Below, one piece after another: positions 24,274 through 33,256 of a stretch of DNA of 64,000 nt. Origin of the DNA: Nonomuraea muscovyensis (GTDB lineage Bacteria; Actinomycetota; Actinomycetes; Streptosporangiales; Streptosporangiaceae); assembly GCF_014207745.1 (NCBI RefSeq), contig NZ_JACHJB010000002.1, forward strand, positions 930,001 to 994,000. The letters are read 5' to 3'. The notes beneath the pieces were generated by a model that was not told the origin of the DNA, ran no database searches, and saw only the letters and a list, made by a program, of their open reading frames with translations. The position numbers and the translations under genes were made by a program. Positions within the stretch are counted from its first letter, which is position 1. Every line of letters starts with the position of its first letter.

Positions 24274-25748
24274 GTCAGCACCTCGGCGAGGACCTGCCTG
24301 CGTACCTTGCCCGTCGGTTCGCGGGGCAGCTCCGCCAGCTTGCGGTAGTCGCGCGGGACCTTGAACCCGGCCAGGCTGGTACGGCAGTGCGCGTCGAGCT
24401 CCGCCACCGGGACGTCGGCGTCCAGCTGGACGAAGGCGACGACCCGCTCGCCGTACTCCTCGTCCGGCGCGCCCACGACGACCGCGTCCCGCACGGCGGG
24501 ATGGGTGAGCAGCACGGCCTCCACCTCGGCCGGATAGACGTTGACCCCGCCCGAGACGATGAGCTCCTGGTGGCGGCCGGTCAAGAAGAGGTAGCCGTCC
24601 TCGTCCAGGCGGCCCAGCTCGCCGTAGGTGAACACGCCGGGAGCCAGGTGGACGGAGGCGGTCTTGTCCGGGGCGTTGTGGTAGTGGAAGTCGTTCTTGG
24701 GCGGCCTGCGCACGAACACGCGCCCCTCGACCCCCGGCGCGACGGGCCTGCCGTCGTCGTCCACGACCAGCACCTCAGTGGGGGGCACGGCGCGGCCCAC
24801 GCTGCCCGGCCTGGCGAGCCACTCGGCGGAGTCGATGAGCGTGGCCACCCCGCCCTCCGTGGCCCCGTAGTACTCGACGAGGCACGGGCCCCACCACTCG
24901 ATCATCCGCCGTTTGACCTCGACGGAGCACGGGCCGCCGCCGTGCCACACGCGCCGCAGGGTGCGGCCGTCGAAGCCGTTCCTGATGTCGGCGGGCAGGC
25001 GGAGCATCCGGACGAACTGGGTGGGGACGAGGTGGGTCTCGGTCACCCCCTCCTTGTCGATCAACTCCAGGGTCCGTTCCGGGTCGAACCGGTCGGTCAT
25101 CAGCAGCCTGCTGCCCCGCAGCAGCGGCAGCAGGCCGAAGAACAGCTGCGCGGAGTGGTACCACGGGCCGGCGAGCAGCATGGTGCCGTCGCCCGGGACG
25201 CCCAGCGCCCTCTCGGAGAAGGCCAGCAGGCTGTCCACCCGCCGGAACGGGGCGCCGGTGGCGAACAGCCCGTTCACCACGCCCTTGGGGTGCCCGGTCG
25301 TCCCTGAGGTGTAGAGCATGAGCGCCCCGCAGACCTGCGCGGCGGGTTCGGCGTCCGGCAGCGTGGCCAGCTCGGCGTCCACCCGGCCGAGCACCAGCAT
25401 CGCCGGCGCGGCTGTCTCGGTCCGCCGGATGGCCTCCGCGACCACGGCCGCCCGCGTCTCGTCGCACACCACGACCGCGCTGCCGGAGTCGTCCAGCTGG
25501 TAGGCGATCTCGGGCGCGGTCAGGTGCCAGTTGATCGGCACGGCGGTGCGTCCCGCGTGCAGGCAGGCCAGGACCACGCCCATGGTGTCGACGCGGTTGC
25601 CGGCGACGACGGCGACCGGCGCCGTTCCCCCGGGGAGCAACCGGATCCACCGGTTCACCCTGGCGTTGAGCTCGCCTCTGGTCAGCGCGAGGTCCTCGTC
25701 GGCGATGGTGGGCCGGTCGGCGGGGCCACCGGTCAGCAGGACGGCCAT
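24270..25748 (-). CDS. Acyl-CoA synthetase / AMP-dependent ligase
   Basis: 492 residues of the ANL superfamily. The P-loop-like A3 motif is LMLYTSGTTGHPKGVVNG, the A5 motif is VEYYGATEGG, and the C-terminal hinge and lysine regions read ELGRLDEDGYLFLTGRHQE and EPTGKVRRQVL. It activates a carboxylic acid as its adenylate and transfers it to CoA or a carrier. Unlike the EntE-like ligase at 38809 it has no aryl-acid signature, so the acid may be an aliphatic or polyketide-derived chain. It sits between the class II aldolase and the P450 in the same operon. Confidence 0.88.
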   Translation of the reverse strand: MAVLLTGGPADRPTIADEDLALTRGELNARVNRWIRLLPGGTAPVAVVAGNRVDTMGVVLACLHAGRTAVPINWHLTAPEIAYQLDDSGSAVVVCDETRAAVVAEAIRRTETAAPAMLVLGRVDAELATLPDAEPAAQVCGALMLYTSGTTGHPKGVVNGLFATGAPFRRVDSLLAFSERALGVPGDGTMLLAGPWYHSAQLFFGLLPLLRGSRLLMTDRFDPERTLELIDKEGVTETHLVPTQFVRMLRLPADIRNGFDGRTLRRVWHGGGPCSVEVKRRMIEWWGPCLVEYYGATEGGVATLIDSAEWLARPGSVGRAVPPTEVLVVDDDGRPVAPGVEGRVFVRRPPKNDFHYHNAPDKTASVHLAPGVFTYGELGRLDEDGYLFLTGRHQELIVSGGVNVYPAEVEAVLLTHPAVRDAVVVGAPDEEYGERVVAFVQLDADVPVAELDAHCRTSLAGFKVPRDYRKLAELPREPTGKVRRQVLAEVLT

Positions 25749-25768
25749 GGGCTGGGCACTCCTCTGGT

Positions 25769-26509
25769 TCAGTCGAGCAGGTCGGGCTGGCGGCGGACGA
25801 TGTCGGCGTAGAGCGGGCGGAAGTTGAGCCGGCCGATGCCGGGTGTGCCGATCTGCTCCCTGGCCGTGCGCGCCTCGGCGGGCTGAATGAGGCGCGGCTC
25901 GCCGGCGGCCTCGGCGAGGAGCTGGACCTGGCACGAGCGGTCCATCGTGACGAACCACCAGGCGGCCTCCTCCACGCTGCCGCCGACGGTGAGCAGGCCG
26001 TGGTTGCGCAGGATCACCGCCTTGGCGCCGCCCAGCCGCTGGGCGATGCGCTTGCCCTCCTCGTCGTCGAGCACCACGCCCGTGTAGTCGTCGTACAGCT
26101 CGTGGTCCTCGTAGAAGGCGCACACGTCCTGCGTGATCGGGTCAAGCCGCCGGCCGAGCGTCGACCAGGCCCTGCCGAACGTCGAGTGGGTGTGGGCGGC
26201 CGCGACCACGTCCGGCCTGGCGGCATGGACGTGGGAGTGGATGACGAACCCGGCGGGGTTGACCTTGCCGTCGCCCTGCACGACTGTGCCCGTCTCGTCG
26301 ACCAGGAGCAGGTCGCTCACCCTGACATGGCCGAAGTGCATGCCGAAGGGGTTGACCCAGAAGCAGTGGGGCAGGATGGGGTCCCTCGCGGTGATGTGGC
26401 CGCCCACTCCCTCGTCGAACCCGCGGTCGGCGAAGATCCGCAGCGCCGCCGCGAGCCGCTGCCTGCGGTGCAGCCGTTCCTCCTCGGGGGTGCGCGTCCT
26501 GCGTGTCAT
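25769..26509 (-). CDS. Class II aldolase/adducin-fold protein
   Basis: 246 residues. The N-terminal FDEGVGGHITARD element, the metal-binding HTHSTFGRAW (His-x-His) and the later RNHGLLTVGGSVEEA are characteristic of the fuculose-1-phosphate aldolase/adducin family. All metal-ligand histidines appear present, so it could catalyse a retro-aldol or a decarboxylation. No phosphorylated sugar pathway is nearby; its partner genes (HCCA-type isomerase, hot-dog thioesterase) suggest action on a polyketide or aromatic intermediate. The ATG overlaps the upstream stop (ATGA). Confidence 0.87.
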   Translation of the reverse strand: MTRRTRTPEEERLHRRQRLAAALRIFADRGFDEGVGGHITARDPILPHCFWVNPFGMHFGHVRVSDLLLVDETGTVVQGDGKVNPAGFVIHSHVHAARPDVVAAAHTHSTFGRAWSTLGRRLDPITQDVCAFYEDHELYDDYTGVVLDDEEGKRIAQRLGGAKAVILRNHGLLTVGGSVEEAAWWFVTMDRSCQVQLLAEAAGEPRLIQPAEARTAREQIGTPGIGRLNFRPLYADIVRRQPDLLD

Positions 26510-27165
26510 CCGCAGCCTCCAGCCGTGTCGGTGTCGTACGGCGCGCCCTCGGCGGCGGGTGGGCGCCACGCGTCCAGGAAGTCGTCCAGGCGGTCGTAGC
26601 CCCAGAATCGGTGCCGCCCCCACTTCAGGTAGGGAATGCCGAACACGTCGTCCTCGTACGCCGTGACCAGGCACTCCACCGCCTCGGCCCGGATGTCGGG
26701 GTCCTGCGGTGCGCCGGTGGCGAGGAGCGGGTCCAGCCCGGCGTTCGCGGCGGCCGCCGCCACCACCTCGGGCGTGCAGATGTTCTCGCCGCGCTGCCAG
26801 CGCGCCCGGATGACGGCGTCGTAGAACGGCGCGGCCAGGCCCTGCCTCCTGGCGGCCAGGAACGCCAGGTGGGGCAGCTCCCACCACGGGTCCACGTCGA
26901 CCGGCCAGGCCATCGCCAGGCCGAGGCGCTGCGCGAGCCGTTTGGTGTCCATGAGCAGGTAGAGGTGCTTGGCCCGGCTCATCTGCACGTAGTGGAACTC
27001 GGCCTGCCGCTCGGCCAGCGCGTCCTCGGTCCGCTTGTCCGGGTCCCAGTACGGGAACCAGTCGAGGCTGTCGAACGCGTCGGGCACGGCCGCACGCAGC
27101 CGGTGCACGGTGAGCCAGCTGTAGGGGCTGCGGAAGGAGAAGTAGAGCCGGGGCCGCCGCTTCAC
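26506..27165 (-). CDS. DsbA-family protein, 2-hydroxychromene-2-carboxylate isomerase-like
   Basis: 219 residues with the kappa-GST/HCCA isomerase fold. The N-terminal strand RLYFSFRSPYSWL has the serine that replaces the C-x-x-C of true DsbA, so it is an isomerase type, not a disulfide enzyme. The cis-Pro strand VFGIPYLKWGRHRFWG near residue 185 is conserved. HCCA isomerases use glutathione in naphthalene catabolism; actinomycetes lack glutathione, so the chemistry here may be a glutathione-independent double-bond isomerisation. Translationally coupled to both neighbours by GTGA/ATGA overlaps. Confidence 0.83.
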   Translation of the reverse strand: MKRRPRLYFSFRSPYSWLTVHRLRAAVPDAFDSLDWFPYWDPDKRTEDALAERQAEFHYVQMSRAKHLYLLMDTKRLAQRLGLAMAWPVDVDPWWELPHLAFLAARRQGLAAPFYDAVIRARWQRGENICTPEVVAAAAANAGLDPLLATGAPQDPDIRAEAVECLVTAYEDDVFGIPYLKWGRHRFWGYDRLDDFLDAWRPPAAEGAPYDTDTAGGCG

Positions 27166-28025
27166 GCCGGGCCACCCCCGGTGAGGGCGGCGATGACGGC
27201 GTCATCCAGCTCGGCGATCTGCCCGGCCCGCGGCCCCCTGCTGAGGGCGTAGCCGTGCAGGATCTTGGCCGTGGCCACCCGCACCACCTCCTCGCCCCGC
27301 CGGACGAAGCAGTCCATCCTGCCGTCGAACACGGAGCCGCGCAGGATCTCCTCGACCGTGAACGTCGTGTGGATCTCTTCCTCCATATGGGCGGCGCCGA
27401 GCATCGTCACTCTGGCCCTGGAGACGACGGGGATCCAGCCGCGCTCGGCCAGCAGCCTGCCGACCGAGATGCCGCGATCGACCAGGAACCTGTCCACCAC
27501 CTCCTCCAACGCCCTGACATATCCGGAATGCTGGACCCGGTCGGAGAAGTGGCAGTAGAAGTACGGGGCCCGCCACGACCACGCGAACCCGTCCGGCAAC
27601 CGCTCCACCCGCTCCCCCGCGCCATCGAGGTTCGCGATCGGGAGGTCGCCGGAGTACGGCAGGCGCGCGGGCGGATCGGCCTCGGGCACCAGGGCGACGG
27701 TGACCTTGCCGCGTAGCACCAGCCGATCGACGTGGAGCTGCACGGCGAACCGTCCCGGCCCGGCCGGCGTCACCCGCGCCCGCACCTCGTCGTCCACCTC
27801 CATGACGGAGGGCAGCAGCACGCTGCAGTCCACGATCTCCACCCCGAGCCCGTGCTCGTGGTAGAGGCGCCGCGCGCCCGGCGTGTGCTCCCGCAACCAG
27901 TCGAGGACCGCCTCTTCCACGATGTACATGAAGTGTTTGAAGCCGATCCAGGTGCGGATGTTCGCGCCCTCGTAGCGCGGCCGGTGCATGCTCTCCGTCA
28001 CCGGCGGTGCGGCGGCACTGGTCAT
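27162..28025 (-). CDS. Double hot-dog thioesterase-like protein
   Basis: 287 residues that read as two hot-dog domains in tandem, each with a helix and following strands: HFMYIVEEAVLDWLRE then VEIVDCSVLLPSVMEVDDEV in the first, and HSGYVRALEEVVDRFL then SRARVTMLGAAHMEEEI in the second. This is the arrangement of 4HBT/FatA-type acyl-ACP thioesterases. It may release the finished chain from the ACP or edit stalled chains. It is preceded by AAGGAAGGG and overlaps the HCCA-like gene. Confidence 0.75.
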   Translation of the reverse strand: MTSAAAPPVTESMHRPRYEGANIRTWIGFKHFMYIVEEAVLDWLREHTPGARRLYHEHGLGVEIVDCSVLLPSVMEVDDEVRARVTPAGPGRFAVQLHVDRLVLRGKVTVALVPEADPPARLPYSGDLPIANLDGAGERVERLPDGFAWSWRAPYFYCHFSDRVQHSGYVRALEEVVDRFLVDRGISVGRLLAERGWIPVVSRARVTMLGAAHMEEEIHTTFTVEEILRGSVFDGRMDCFVRRGEEVVRVATAKILHGYALSRGPRAGQIAELDDAVIAALTGGGPA

Positions 28026-28037
28026 CTCGCCCTTCCT

Positions 28038-28862
28038 TCATTCTTGAGCACGGGCATTCTTGAGCACGGGCTTGAGCACGGGCTTGAACGCGGGTCCGAG
28101 CACGGGCAGCGTGCCGAGGAACCCGCCCAGCAGTTCGGCCACCCGGGCCGGCTGGCGGATGTGGCAGTAGTGGTCGAAGTCCTGGTGGGTGCGCAGGGTG
28201 GCCCGCGGGATGCGCTCGGCGAGCCGTTCGGCGGTGGCGGTCGACAGGACGGGGTCCGCACCGCCCGCCAGGATCATGGTGGGCTGCTCCACTGCGTGCA
28301 GCGGCAGGTCGGCGCTGGCCACGAACTGGTCGAACGTCGCCAGCAGCCCCAGCGGGCCAACCCGGTCCACGGCTTTGGCCAGCATGCCGTCCAGCACCTC
28401 GACGTCGGTGCGCGCGGCGCGGGGGCCGAGCCGGGCGCGGACGCCTTCGCGGATGTTCTCCACGAACGTGTGGTGGGAGCGGTCGAGCATCCGCCACGTC
28501 ACCTCGGCGGTCGGCGGCCGGTAGAGCGGGCAGATGAGGGCGGCCGCCGCGCCGATCGCCCGGTCACCAGCGGCCATGAGGCCCAGCGCCGCGTTGGCGC
28601 CGAAGGAGTGCGCGACGACCGCGTCGACGGGCTCGCCCAGCAGGTCGAGCCCGGCACGCAGCCACTGCGACGGGGTGGCGCTCTGCCGCCACCGGTAGTC
28701 GTTGCCCGCCCGCCATGGCAGGTCGAGTGCGGCGACGCCCCAGCCGGAGGGCAGCTGGCCGGCGAGTTCCCGCCAGCTCGCCCAGCCGTCCTCGAGGCCG
28801 TGCACGAGGAGCACCCGGGGTGCGCCGTGGCGCAGCACGTGGACGTCGATCGGGCAGTTCAT
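28038..28862 (-). CDS. Alpha/beta hydrolase
   Basis: 274 residues. The oxyanion strand is VLLVHGLEDGWASW, the nucleophile elbow is VVAHSFGANAALG, an acid lies in ILAGGADPVLS, and the catalytic His is in HQDFDHYCHIR. It may be an editing or release thioesterase of the PKS. The last 20 residues are encoded by tandem DNA repeats (PVLGPAFKPVLKPVLKNA), so the tail length may vary between strains. The ATG overlaps the stop of the half-KS gene. Confidence 0.87.
   Translation of the reverse strand: MNCPIDVHVLRHGAPRVLLVHGLEDGWASWRELAGQLPSGWGVAALDLPWRAGNDYRWRQSATPSQWLRAGLDLLGEPVDAVVAHSFGANAALGLMAAGDRAIGAAAALICPLYRPPTAEVTWRMLDRSHHTFVENIREGVRARLGPRAARTDVEVLDGMLAKAVDRVGPLGLLATFDQFVASADLPLHAVEQPTMILAGGADPVLSTATAERLAERIPRATLRTHQDFDHYCHIRQPARVAELLGGFLGTLPVLGPAFKPVLKPVLKNARAQE
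28046..28107. repeat. Short tandem repeat GAGCACGGGC
   Basis: Four copies of GAGCACGGGC start at 28046, 28062, 28074 and 28098, with spacers of 6, 2 and 14 bp. On the coding strand they encode the Pro-Val-Leu-Lys repeats at the hydrolase C-terminus, just before the ribosome site of the next gene. Confidence 0.75.
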
Positions 28863-29638
28863 CGCGGGGCCTCCCGCCGTCGCCGGACGAGCGCCGAGCG
28901 CCAGCCGTCCTCGGCGGAGCCGCAGGTGACGGTCACCGTCTCGGTGTGCCCCGCCACCACCGCGCGCGCGGCCAGCGCGACCGCCGCCACGCCGTGCGCG
29001 CCGTACAGGTCGCCGGCCGGCTCCTGCGCCACGGACCCGCTCGGGGACGGCCCGCCCGGGGACGGCTCGCCCGCAGTCGGGGCCTCGACCAGCACGTCCC
29101 CTTCCGCCTCCAGCAGCACGCAGGCCGCGCCCGCACGCAACGACGGACCGTACAGGGCGGTGGCCACCTCGTCCGCCGGCTCGGCGCCCACGAGCACCAC
29201 CTGGTCGGCGCGTCCGGCGCGGAGCAGTCTGAGCGCCATGGCCAGCCCGTCCAGGCCGGCCGTCGCGCCCGAGCAGATCATGAGGTTGGGCCCGCCGAGG
29301 CGGAACCAGAGCGCGACCGTGCTCGCGATGACGTTGCTGGAGGCGTTGGGCGCGGCCATCGGGCTGACCTCCCTGACGCCGCCCGCGCGCACCGCCCTGG
29401 TCACCTCGGACACCGTCTGCACGTTTCCGAGGTTGGAACAGGCGACGACGGCGGTGCGCGGCCGCAGCGGCCAGTCCGGGCGCTCGCCCGGCTCCAGAGC
29501 CAGCGCCTGGTGTACCGCGCACAGGGCCAGCCGGGTGGCCGGCTCCTTGTAGAGCAGTCCCTTGCGGCCCAGCACCTGACGGGCGTCGAGGCCGGGATCG
29601 TGGACGGCGGTGCCCACCACCGCCGCTGCCGCCGTCAT
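28859..29638 (-). CDS. Half-length ketosynthase-like protein
   Basis: 259 residues that align only with the N-terminal half of beta-ketoacyl synthases. It has the APNASSNVIASTVALWF and nucleophile-region NLMICSGATAGLDGLAMAL elements, with a cysteine (about residue 122) at the KS position but one residue short of the usual ACSS. The C-terminal half with both catalytic histidines is absent, and no frameshift fragment of it follows. It may be a structural partner or second chain-length factor. Coupled by ATGA overlaps on both sides, which argues that it is a maintained gene. Confidence 0.8.
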   Translation of the reverse strand: MTAAAAVVGTAVHDPGLDARQVLGRKGLLYKEPATRLALCAVHQALALEPGERPDWPLRPRTAVVACSNLGNVQTVSEVTRAVRAGGVREVSPMAAPNASSNVIASTVALWFRLGGPNLMICSGATAGLDGLAMALRLLRAGRADQVVLVGAEPADEVATALYGPSLRAGAACVLLEAEGDVLVEAPTAGEPSPGGPSPSGSVAQEPAGDLYGAHGVAAVALAARAVVAGHTETVTVTCGSAEDGWRSALVRRRREAPR

Positions 29639-30765
29639 GGCCGCTCCAGCAGGGTGACGGCGTTGACGCCGCCGAAGCCGAACGCGTCGAGCTGGACGAG
29701 CCCGCCGGGCGTCGGGGCGGGCTCACCAATCAGCAGACGCAGGTCCTTGCCCTCGGGCAGCGGCGTGCGCAGGCCGGTGATCGGCGGCACCCGCCCGGTC
29801 CGCAGACAGCGCAGGGCGACGTCGAGGCTGGTCAGCGCCGCGACGCCGGACGTGTGGCCGACGGCGCCCTTGACCCCGGTGATCAACGGGTCGCCCCCGT
29901 CGGCGACGAGCACGTCGCGTAGCGCCGCGCACTCCGTGGGGTCGTTCAGTGCCGTGCCGGTGCCGTGGGCCAGCACCAGCCCCGTCTCGCGAGGCCGGCG
30001 GCCGGCCCGGTGGTAGGCGTCACGCATCGCCCTGCCGATCCCCTCGGCGGACGGGGCCGTCTCGTGGTGCGCGTCGCACGACAGGCCGGTGGCCAGCACC
30101 CTGGCCAGGGCCGCGCCACGCTGATCCGGGCGGTGCGATCCCTCGGCCACGATCACGAACGCCGCGGCGCCCTCGCCGAGCAGCACGCCCGTGCGGCCGG
30201 CGTCGAACGGCCTGACCCGGTCGGTGGGCTCGTCGGCGACCCGGCCGATCATCGCGAGCATGGACTCGGTCATCGCGTCGGTCGCCGCCACCACGACGGC
30301 GTCGGCGTCGCCCAGCTCCACCATGTCCTGGGCGAGGGCCAGCGCGTGGCCGCCCGCACTGCAGGCGTTGGAGACGGTGACCACCTCGCCGATCTCGGGG
30401 GCGGCCCGCCGTACGGCGTGCGCGAAGTGCAGCCTCTGCACCGGGACGGCGCGCGGGTCCAGCAGCTCGACGGCGGCGAGCTCGCGCAGTCCCGAGCCGA
30501 CCACGCAGGCCACCCTGGTCCGTGCCGGGTCCACCGCGGAGGCGTCGAGCGCCTCCCGCACGCACCTGGTCAGCCACCCGCTCGCGCGGAAGGGCGTGTT
30601 CGGGTCGCCGTCCGGGACATGGTGGCCCCGGGTGACCCGCAGCCGTCCGGGGTCGCCGTGCGCCAGCGGGACCGGGCCGGCGTCACCCGCGAGCAGCGCC
30701 GTGAAGGTCGCCGCCCCGTCGCCCAGGCTGGTGAGCGTCGCACCGCCGAGGATCAGCGCCGTCAC
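29635..30765 (-). CDS. Beta-ketoacyl synthase (second KS, full triad)
   Basis: 376 residues. The Cys-His-His triad is complete: SNACSAGGHAL (Cys135), LAHGTGTALNDPTE (His267) and VKGAVGHTSGVAAL (His304); the C-terminal FGFGGVNAVTL loop is intact. It is shorter than FabF because the N-terminal 30 residues are trimmed. With an active triad beside a KS/CLF pair it may start chains (a KSIII-like role, as proposed for extra KSs in aryl polyene clusters) or extend a specific intermediate. GTG start overlapping the CLF stop. Confidence 0.85.
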   Translation of the reverse strand: MTALILGGATLTSLGDGAATFTALLAGDAGPVPLAHGDPGRLRVTRGHHVPDGDPNTPFRASGWLTRCVREALDASAVDPARTRVACVVGSGLRELAAVELLDPRAVPVQRLHFAHAVRRAAPEIGEVVTVSNACSAGGHALALAQDMVELGDADAVVVAATDAMTESMLAMIGRVADEPTDRVRPFDAGRTGVLLGEGAAAFVIVAEGSHRPDQRGAALARVLATGLSCDAHHETAPSAEGIGRAMRDAYHRAGRRPRETGLVLAHGTGTALNDPTECAALRDVLVADGGDPLITGVKGAVGHTSGVAALTSLDVALRCLRTGRVPPITGLRTPLPEGKDLRLLIGEPAPTPGGLVQLDAFGFGGVNAVTLLERP

Positions 30766-31787
30766 GAGGGTCCCCGCACGAGCGCGGCCCCGACGCCGCC
30801 GTCCCGGGTCCGGGCGGTCAGCAGGGCGACGCCGCCGAGGCGCCGCCCCAGCAGCGCGCCAAGGGAGAGCCCGCCCGTCGCGGCGTCGCACTGGCCGTAC
30901 AGCTCGCTGACCGTGACCCGCTCCGGGCGGTGACCGAGGGCCCGCGCGGCCGGCTCGTACTCCTGCGCGTCCCCCGTGGCGACGGCGGTCACCTCACCGG
31001 CGGTCACTCCGGCCTCGCGCAGCACCCGCAGGACGCATCCGGCGAGCGCGTCGGCGGCCGCGTCGCCCCAGCCGAAGGCGGTCGCCACCGCGAGGACCTC
31101 GGCCTGGACGGTGCTGCCGGGGCGGCGCGCGGCGTCGGCGCGCTCGACGACGAAGACCGCCGTGCCCTCACCCGTCGGGCCGGAGCGTCGCGCCGCGGCC
31201 GTCTGCCAGGCGCGGTGCGGGCTGTACTCCTCGACGCAGCCCACCAGCATGACGTCGGCGTAACCACGCTCGAGCGCGTTGGCCGCGTAGCGCAGCGCCT
31301 GGTGGAAGGCGAGCGGCCCGCCGGCGACGGTGGAGTTGACGCCCTTCAGGCCGTGGCGGATGGCGGCCTGGCCGGCGGCGCAGTTCATCACCGTGTTGGG
31401 GAACAGCAGCGGATTCACCAGGTACGGCTTCTCCTGGACCAGGGTGTCCCTGCTGTAGTCGCTGGTCGATCTGAAGCTGCCCACGGTCGTTCCGAGGACC
31501 ACGCCGATCCGGCCGCGGGTCGCGTCGTTCACCTCGACCGAGCCTGCCTTGAGGGCTTCACCGCAGGCCGTGGTGGCCAGCGCGGTCGCGCGGTCGTAGG
31601 AGCCGGTGCCCTTGCGGCCGAGGTGGGCGCGGACGTCGAAACCGGTCAGGACCGGCGCCGACTCCTCGGGCAGCGCCTCCTCGAACAGATCCGTGACCCG
31701 CGCGGCCGGGAGAGGCTCCAGCGGCGGCGCCTCCCCGACGCCCGCCGCCGTGATGGAGCTCCAGCCGGTGACGACGAGGCCGGTCAT
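30762..31787 (-). CDS. Chain-length-factor-like ketosynthase
   Basis: 341 residues of the KS fold in which every catalytic residue is gone. The nucleophile position reads GVNSTVAGGPLAF without Cys. The first His motif reads VATGDAQEYEP (H to D) and the second SELYGQCDAATG (H to C). It directly follows the KS gene, as expected for the beta subunit (CLF) of a KS-CLF heterodimer that sets chain length. The ATG overlaps the KS stop. Confidence 0.87.
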   Translation of the reverse strand: MTGLVVTGWSSITAAGVGEAPPLEPLPAARVTDLFEEALPEESAPVLTGFDVRAHLGRKGTGSYDRATALATTACGEALKAGSVEVNDATRGRIGVVLGTTVGSFRSTSDYSRDTLVQEKPYLVNPLLFPNTVMNCAAGQAAIRHGLKGVNSTVAGGPLAFHQALRYAANALERGYADVMLVGCVEEYSPHRAWQTAAARRSGPTGEGTAVFVVERADAARRPGSTVQAEVLAVATAFGWGDAAADALAGCVLRVLREAGVTAGEVTAVATGDAQEYEPAARALGHRPERVTVSELYGQCDAATGGLSLGALLGRRLGGVALLTARTRDGGVGAALVRGPS

Positions 31788-32989
31788 GCGAGTGCTCCGA
31801 AGAGGGTGATGGCGTTGTTGCCGCCGAAGGCGAACCCGTTGTTCTGCACCACGCGGACCCGGGCCTGCCGGGCGGTGTTGGGCACCGGGTCGAGGTCGGC
31901 GAACGCCGGGTCGGGCGTGGTCCAGTTGATGGTCGGCGGCAGGAAGCCCCGGTCGATCGCGAAGATGGCGGCGATCGCGCCGAACCCGCTCGCCGCCCCC
32001 ATGGTGTGGCCGATCATGGACTTGATGGAGCTGACCGGAGGCGGCTTCGGCCCGAAGACCTCGAAGATGGCGCGAGCCTCGACGGTGTCGTTGGCGGGCG
32101 TGCCGGTGCCGTGGGCGCACACGTAGTCCACCTCCGACGGCTTCACACCGGCGTTGCGCTGGGCGGTGCGCATGCAGTCGGCGATGCTGGCGGCGTCGGG
32201 GGCCACGGGGTGGTTGGCGTCGCAGTTGAGCCCGTAGCCGAGAACCTCGGCGTAGATCCGCGCGCCCCTGCGGCGGGCGTGTTCCAGGCTCTCCAGCATG
32301 AGGATGGCCCCGCCCTCACCTGTGAGGATGCCGGACCTGTCGCGGTCGAAGGGCGTGCAGGCGTCCTTGGTCAGCGCGCCGAGCCGGAAGAAGCCCGCGT
32401 GGGCCCACCGGCAGACCGAGTCGGCGCCGCCGGCGAACATCACGTCCGCCTGGCCGGAGTGGACGAGGTCGTAGGCGTAGCCGATGGCGTAGTTGCTCGC
32501 CGAGCAGGCGGTGGCCAGCGTCAGGGACTCGCCGGTCAGCCCCAGCTCGGCGCTGACCGCGTGGGCCAGCCTGTTGGCGGGCAGCTGTTCCAGCAGGCCG
32601 GGGCTCATGCCGTCGAACCCGGTGGTGACGATCTGTTCGGTGAGCGCCTCCATGACCACCGACTCGCCGCTGGTGGTGCCGATCACCGCGCCCGCCCTGC
32701 CCGGCTCGTCCCCGGCGGGGTCGAAGCCGCCGTCGGTGGCCGCCAGGCGGGCGGCCACCGCGGCGAACTGGCTGGAGCGGCCCCACTCGGCCGGGGTCAG
32801 CCGGCGCAGGGTGGCCTCGGGCGCGAAGTCGTGCACCTCCCCGCCGCGCCGGTGCGGGAAGCCGCTCACATCGAAACCGGTGATCTCGGAGATGCCCGAA
32901 CGGCCGGCGCGCAGCCCCCGGGCGAACTCCTCGATCCCCGTGCCGATGCTCGAGACCGGGCCGAGCCCGGTGACCACCACGCGGGGCAC
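31784..32989 (-). CDS. Beta-ketoacyl-ACP synthase (KS alpha, FabF-like)
   Basis: 401 residues from the GTG that follows the ACP stop. The triad is LATACSASNYAIG (Cys162), CAHGTGTPANDTVE (His293) and IKSMIGHTMGAAS (His328); the C-terminal NGFAFGGNNAITLF loop is intact. It should condense malonyl-ACP units with the growing acyl chain as a dimer with the adjacent CLF. With KR and DH genes next to it, each cycle would be reduced and dehydrated to give a polyene. No malonyltransferase is encoded nearby; primary-metabolism FabD is presumably used. Confidence 0.92.
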   Translation of the reverse strand: MPRVVVTGLGPVSSIGTGIEEFARGLRAGRSGISEITGFDVSGFPHRRGGEVHDFAPEATLRRLTPAEWGRSSQFAAVAARLAATDGGFDPAGDEPGRAGAVIGTTSGESVVMEALTEQIVTTGFDGMSPGLLEQLPANRLAHAVSAELGLTGESLTLATACSASNYAIGYAYDLVHSGQADVMFAGGADSVCRWAHAGFFRLGALTKDACTPFDRDRSGILTGEGGAILMLESLEHARRRGARIYAEVLGYGLNCDANHPVAPDAASIADCMRTAQRNAGVKPSEVDYVCAHGTGTPANDTVEARAIFEVFGPKPPPVSSIKSMIGHTMGAASGFGAIAAIFAIDRGFLPPTINWTTPDPAFADLDPVPNTARQARVRVVQNNGFAFGGNNAITLFGALA

Positions 32990-32990
32990 G

Positions 32991-33245
32991 TCAGTCCTGC
33001 CAGCCCGCATACTTGGCGACGGCTTCGTAGACGGCCTTCAGGTTGCGCATCTCCGGCAACTCGGACTGGGGGATCTCGACTCTGTACTTCTTGTCGAGCC
33101 GGGCCAGGATCTCGATGGCGCGCAGGGAGTCGGCGTCGTAGTCGTCCATGAAGTCACCGGTGTCGCTGATCTCTTCCGGCTCCATCTCCAGGACCTCGGC
33201 GACGATTTCCCTGAGCTCCTCCATCCGCTGCTCGGCCATGGTCAT
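32991..33245 (-). CDS. Acyl carrier protein
   Basis: 84 residues, acidic. The phosphopantetheine site is DYDADSLRAIEIL with Ser40. AGGAGG lies seven bases before the ATG. It carries the growing chain for the KS-CLF, KR and dehydratase, and is probably converted to its active form by the phosphopantetheinyl transferase at 48623. It is separated from the dehydratase gene by 11 bp and from the KS by one base. Confidence 0.92.
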   Translation of the reverse strand: MTMAEQRMEELREIVAEVLEMEPEEISDTGDFMDDYDADSLRAIEILARLDKKYRVEIPQSELPEMRNLKAVYEAVAKYAGWQD

Positions 33246-33256
33246 GGGACTGCCTC

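Noticed and set aside
28859..29638. Half-length KS as a sequencing frameshift of a full KS
   Set aside because: No C-terminal KS motifs (H-G-T-G-T, G-H) are found in any frame between it and the next gene, which starts by ATGA overlap, so it is genuinely short.
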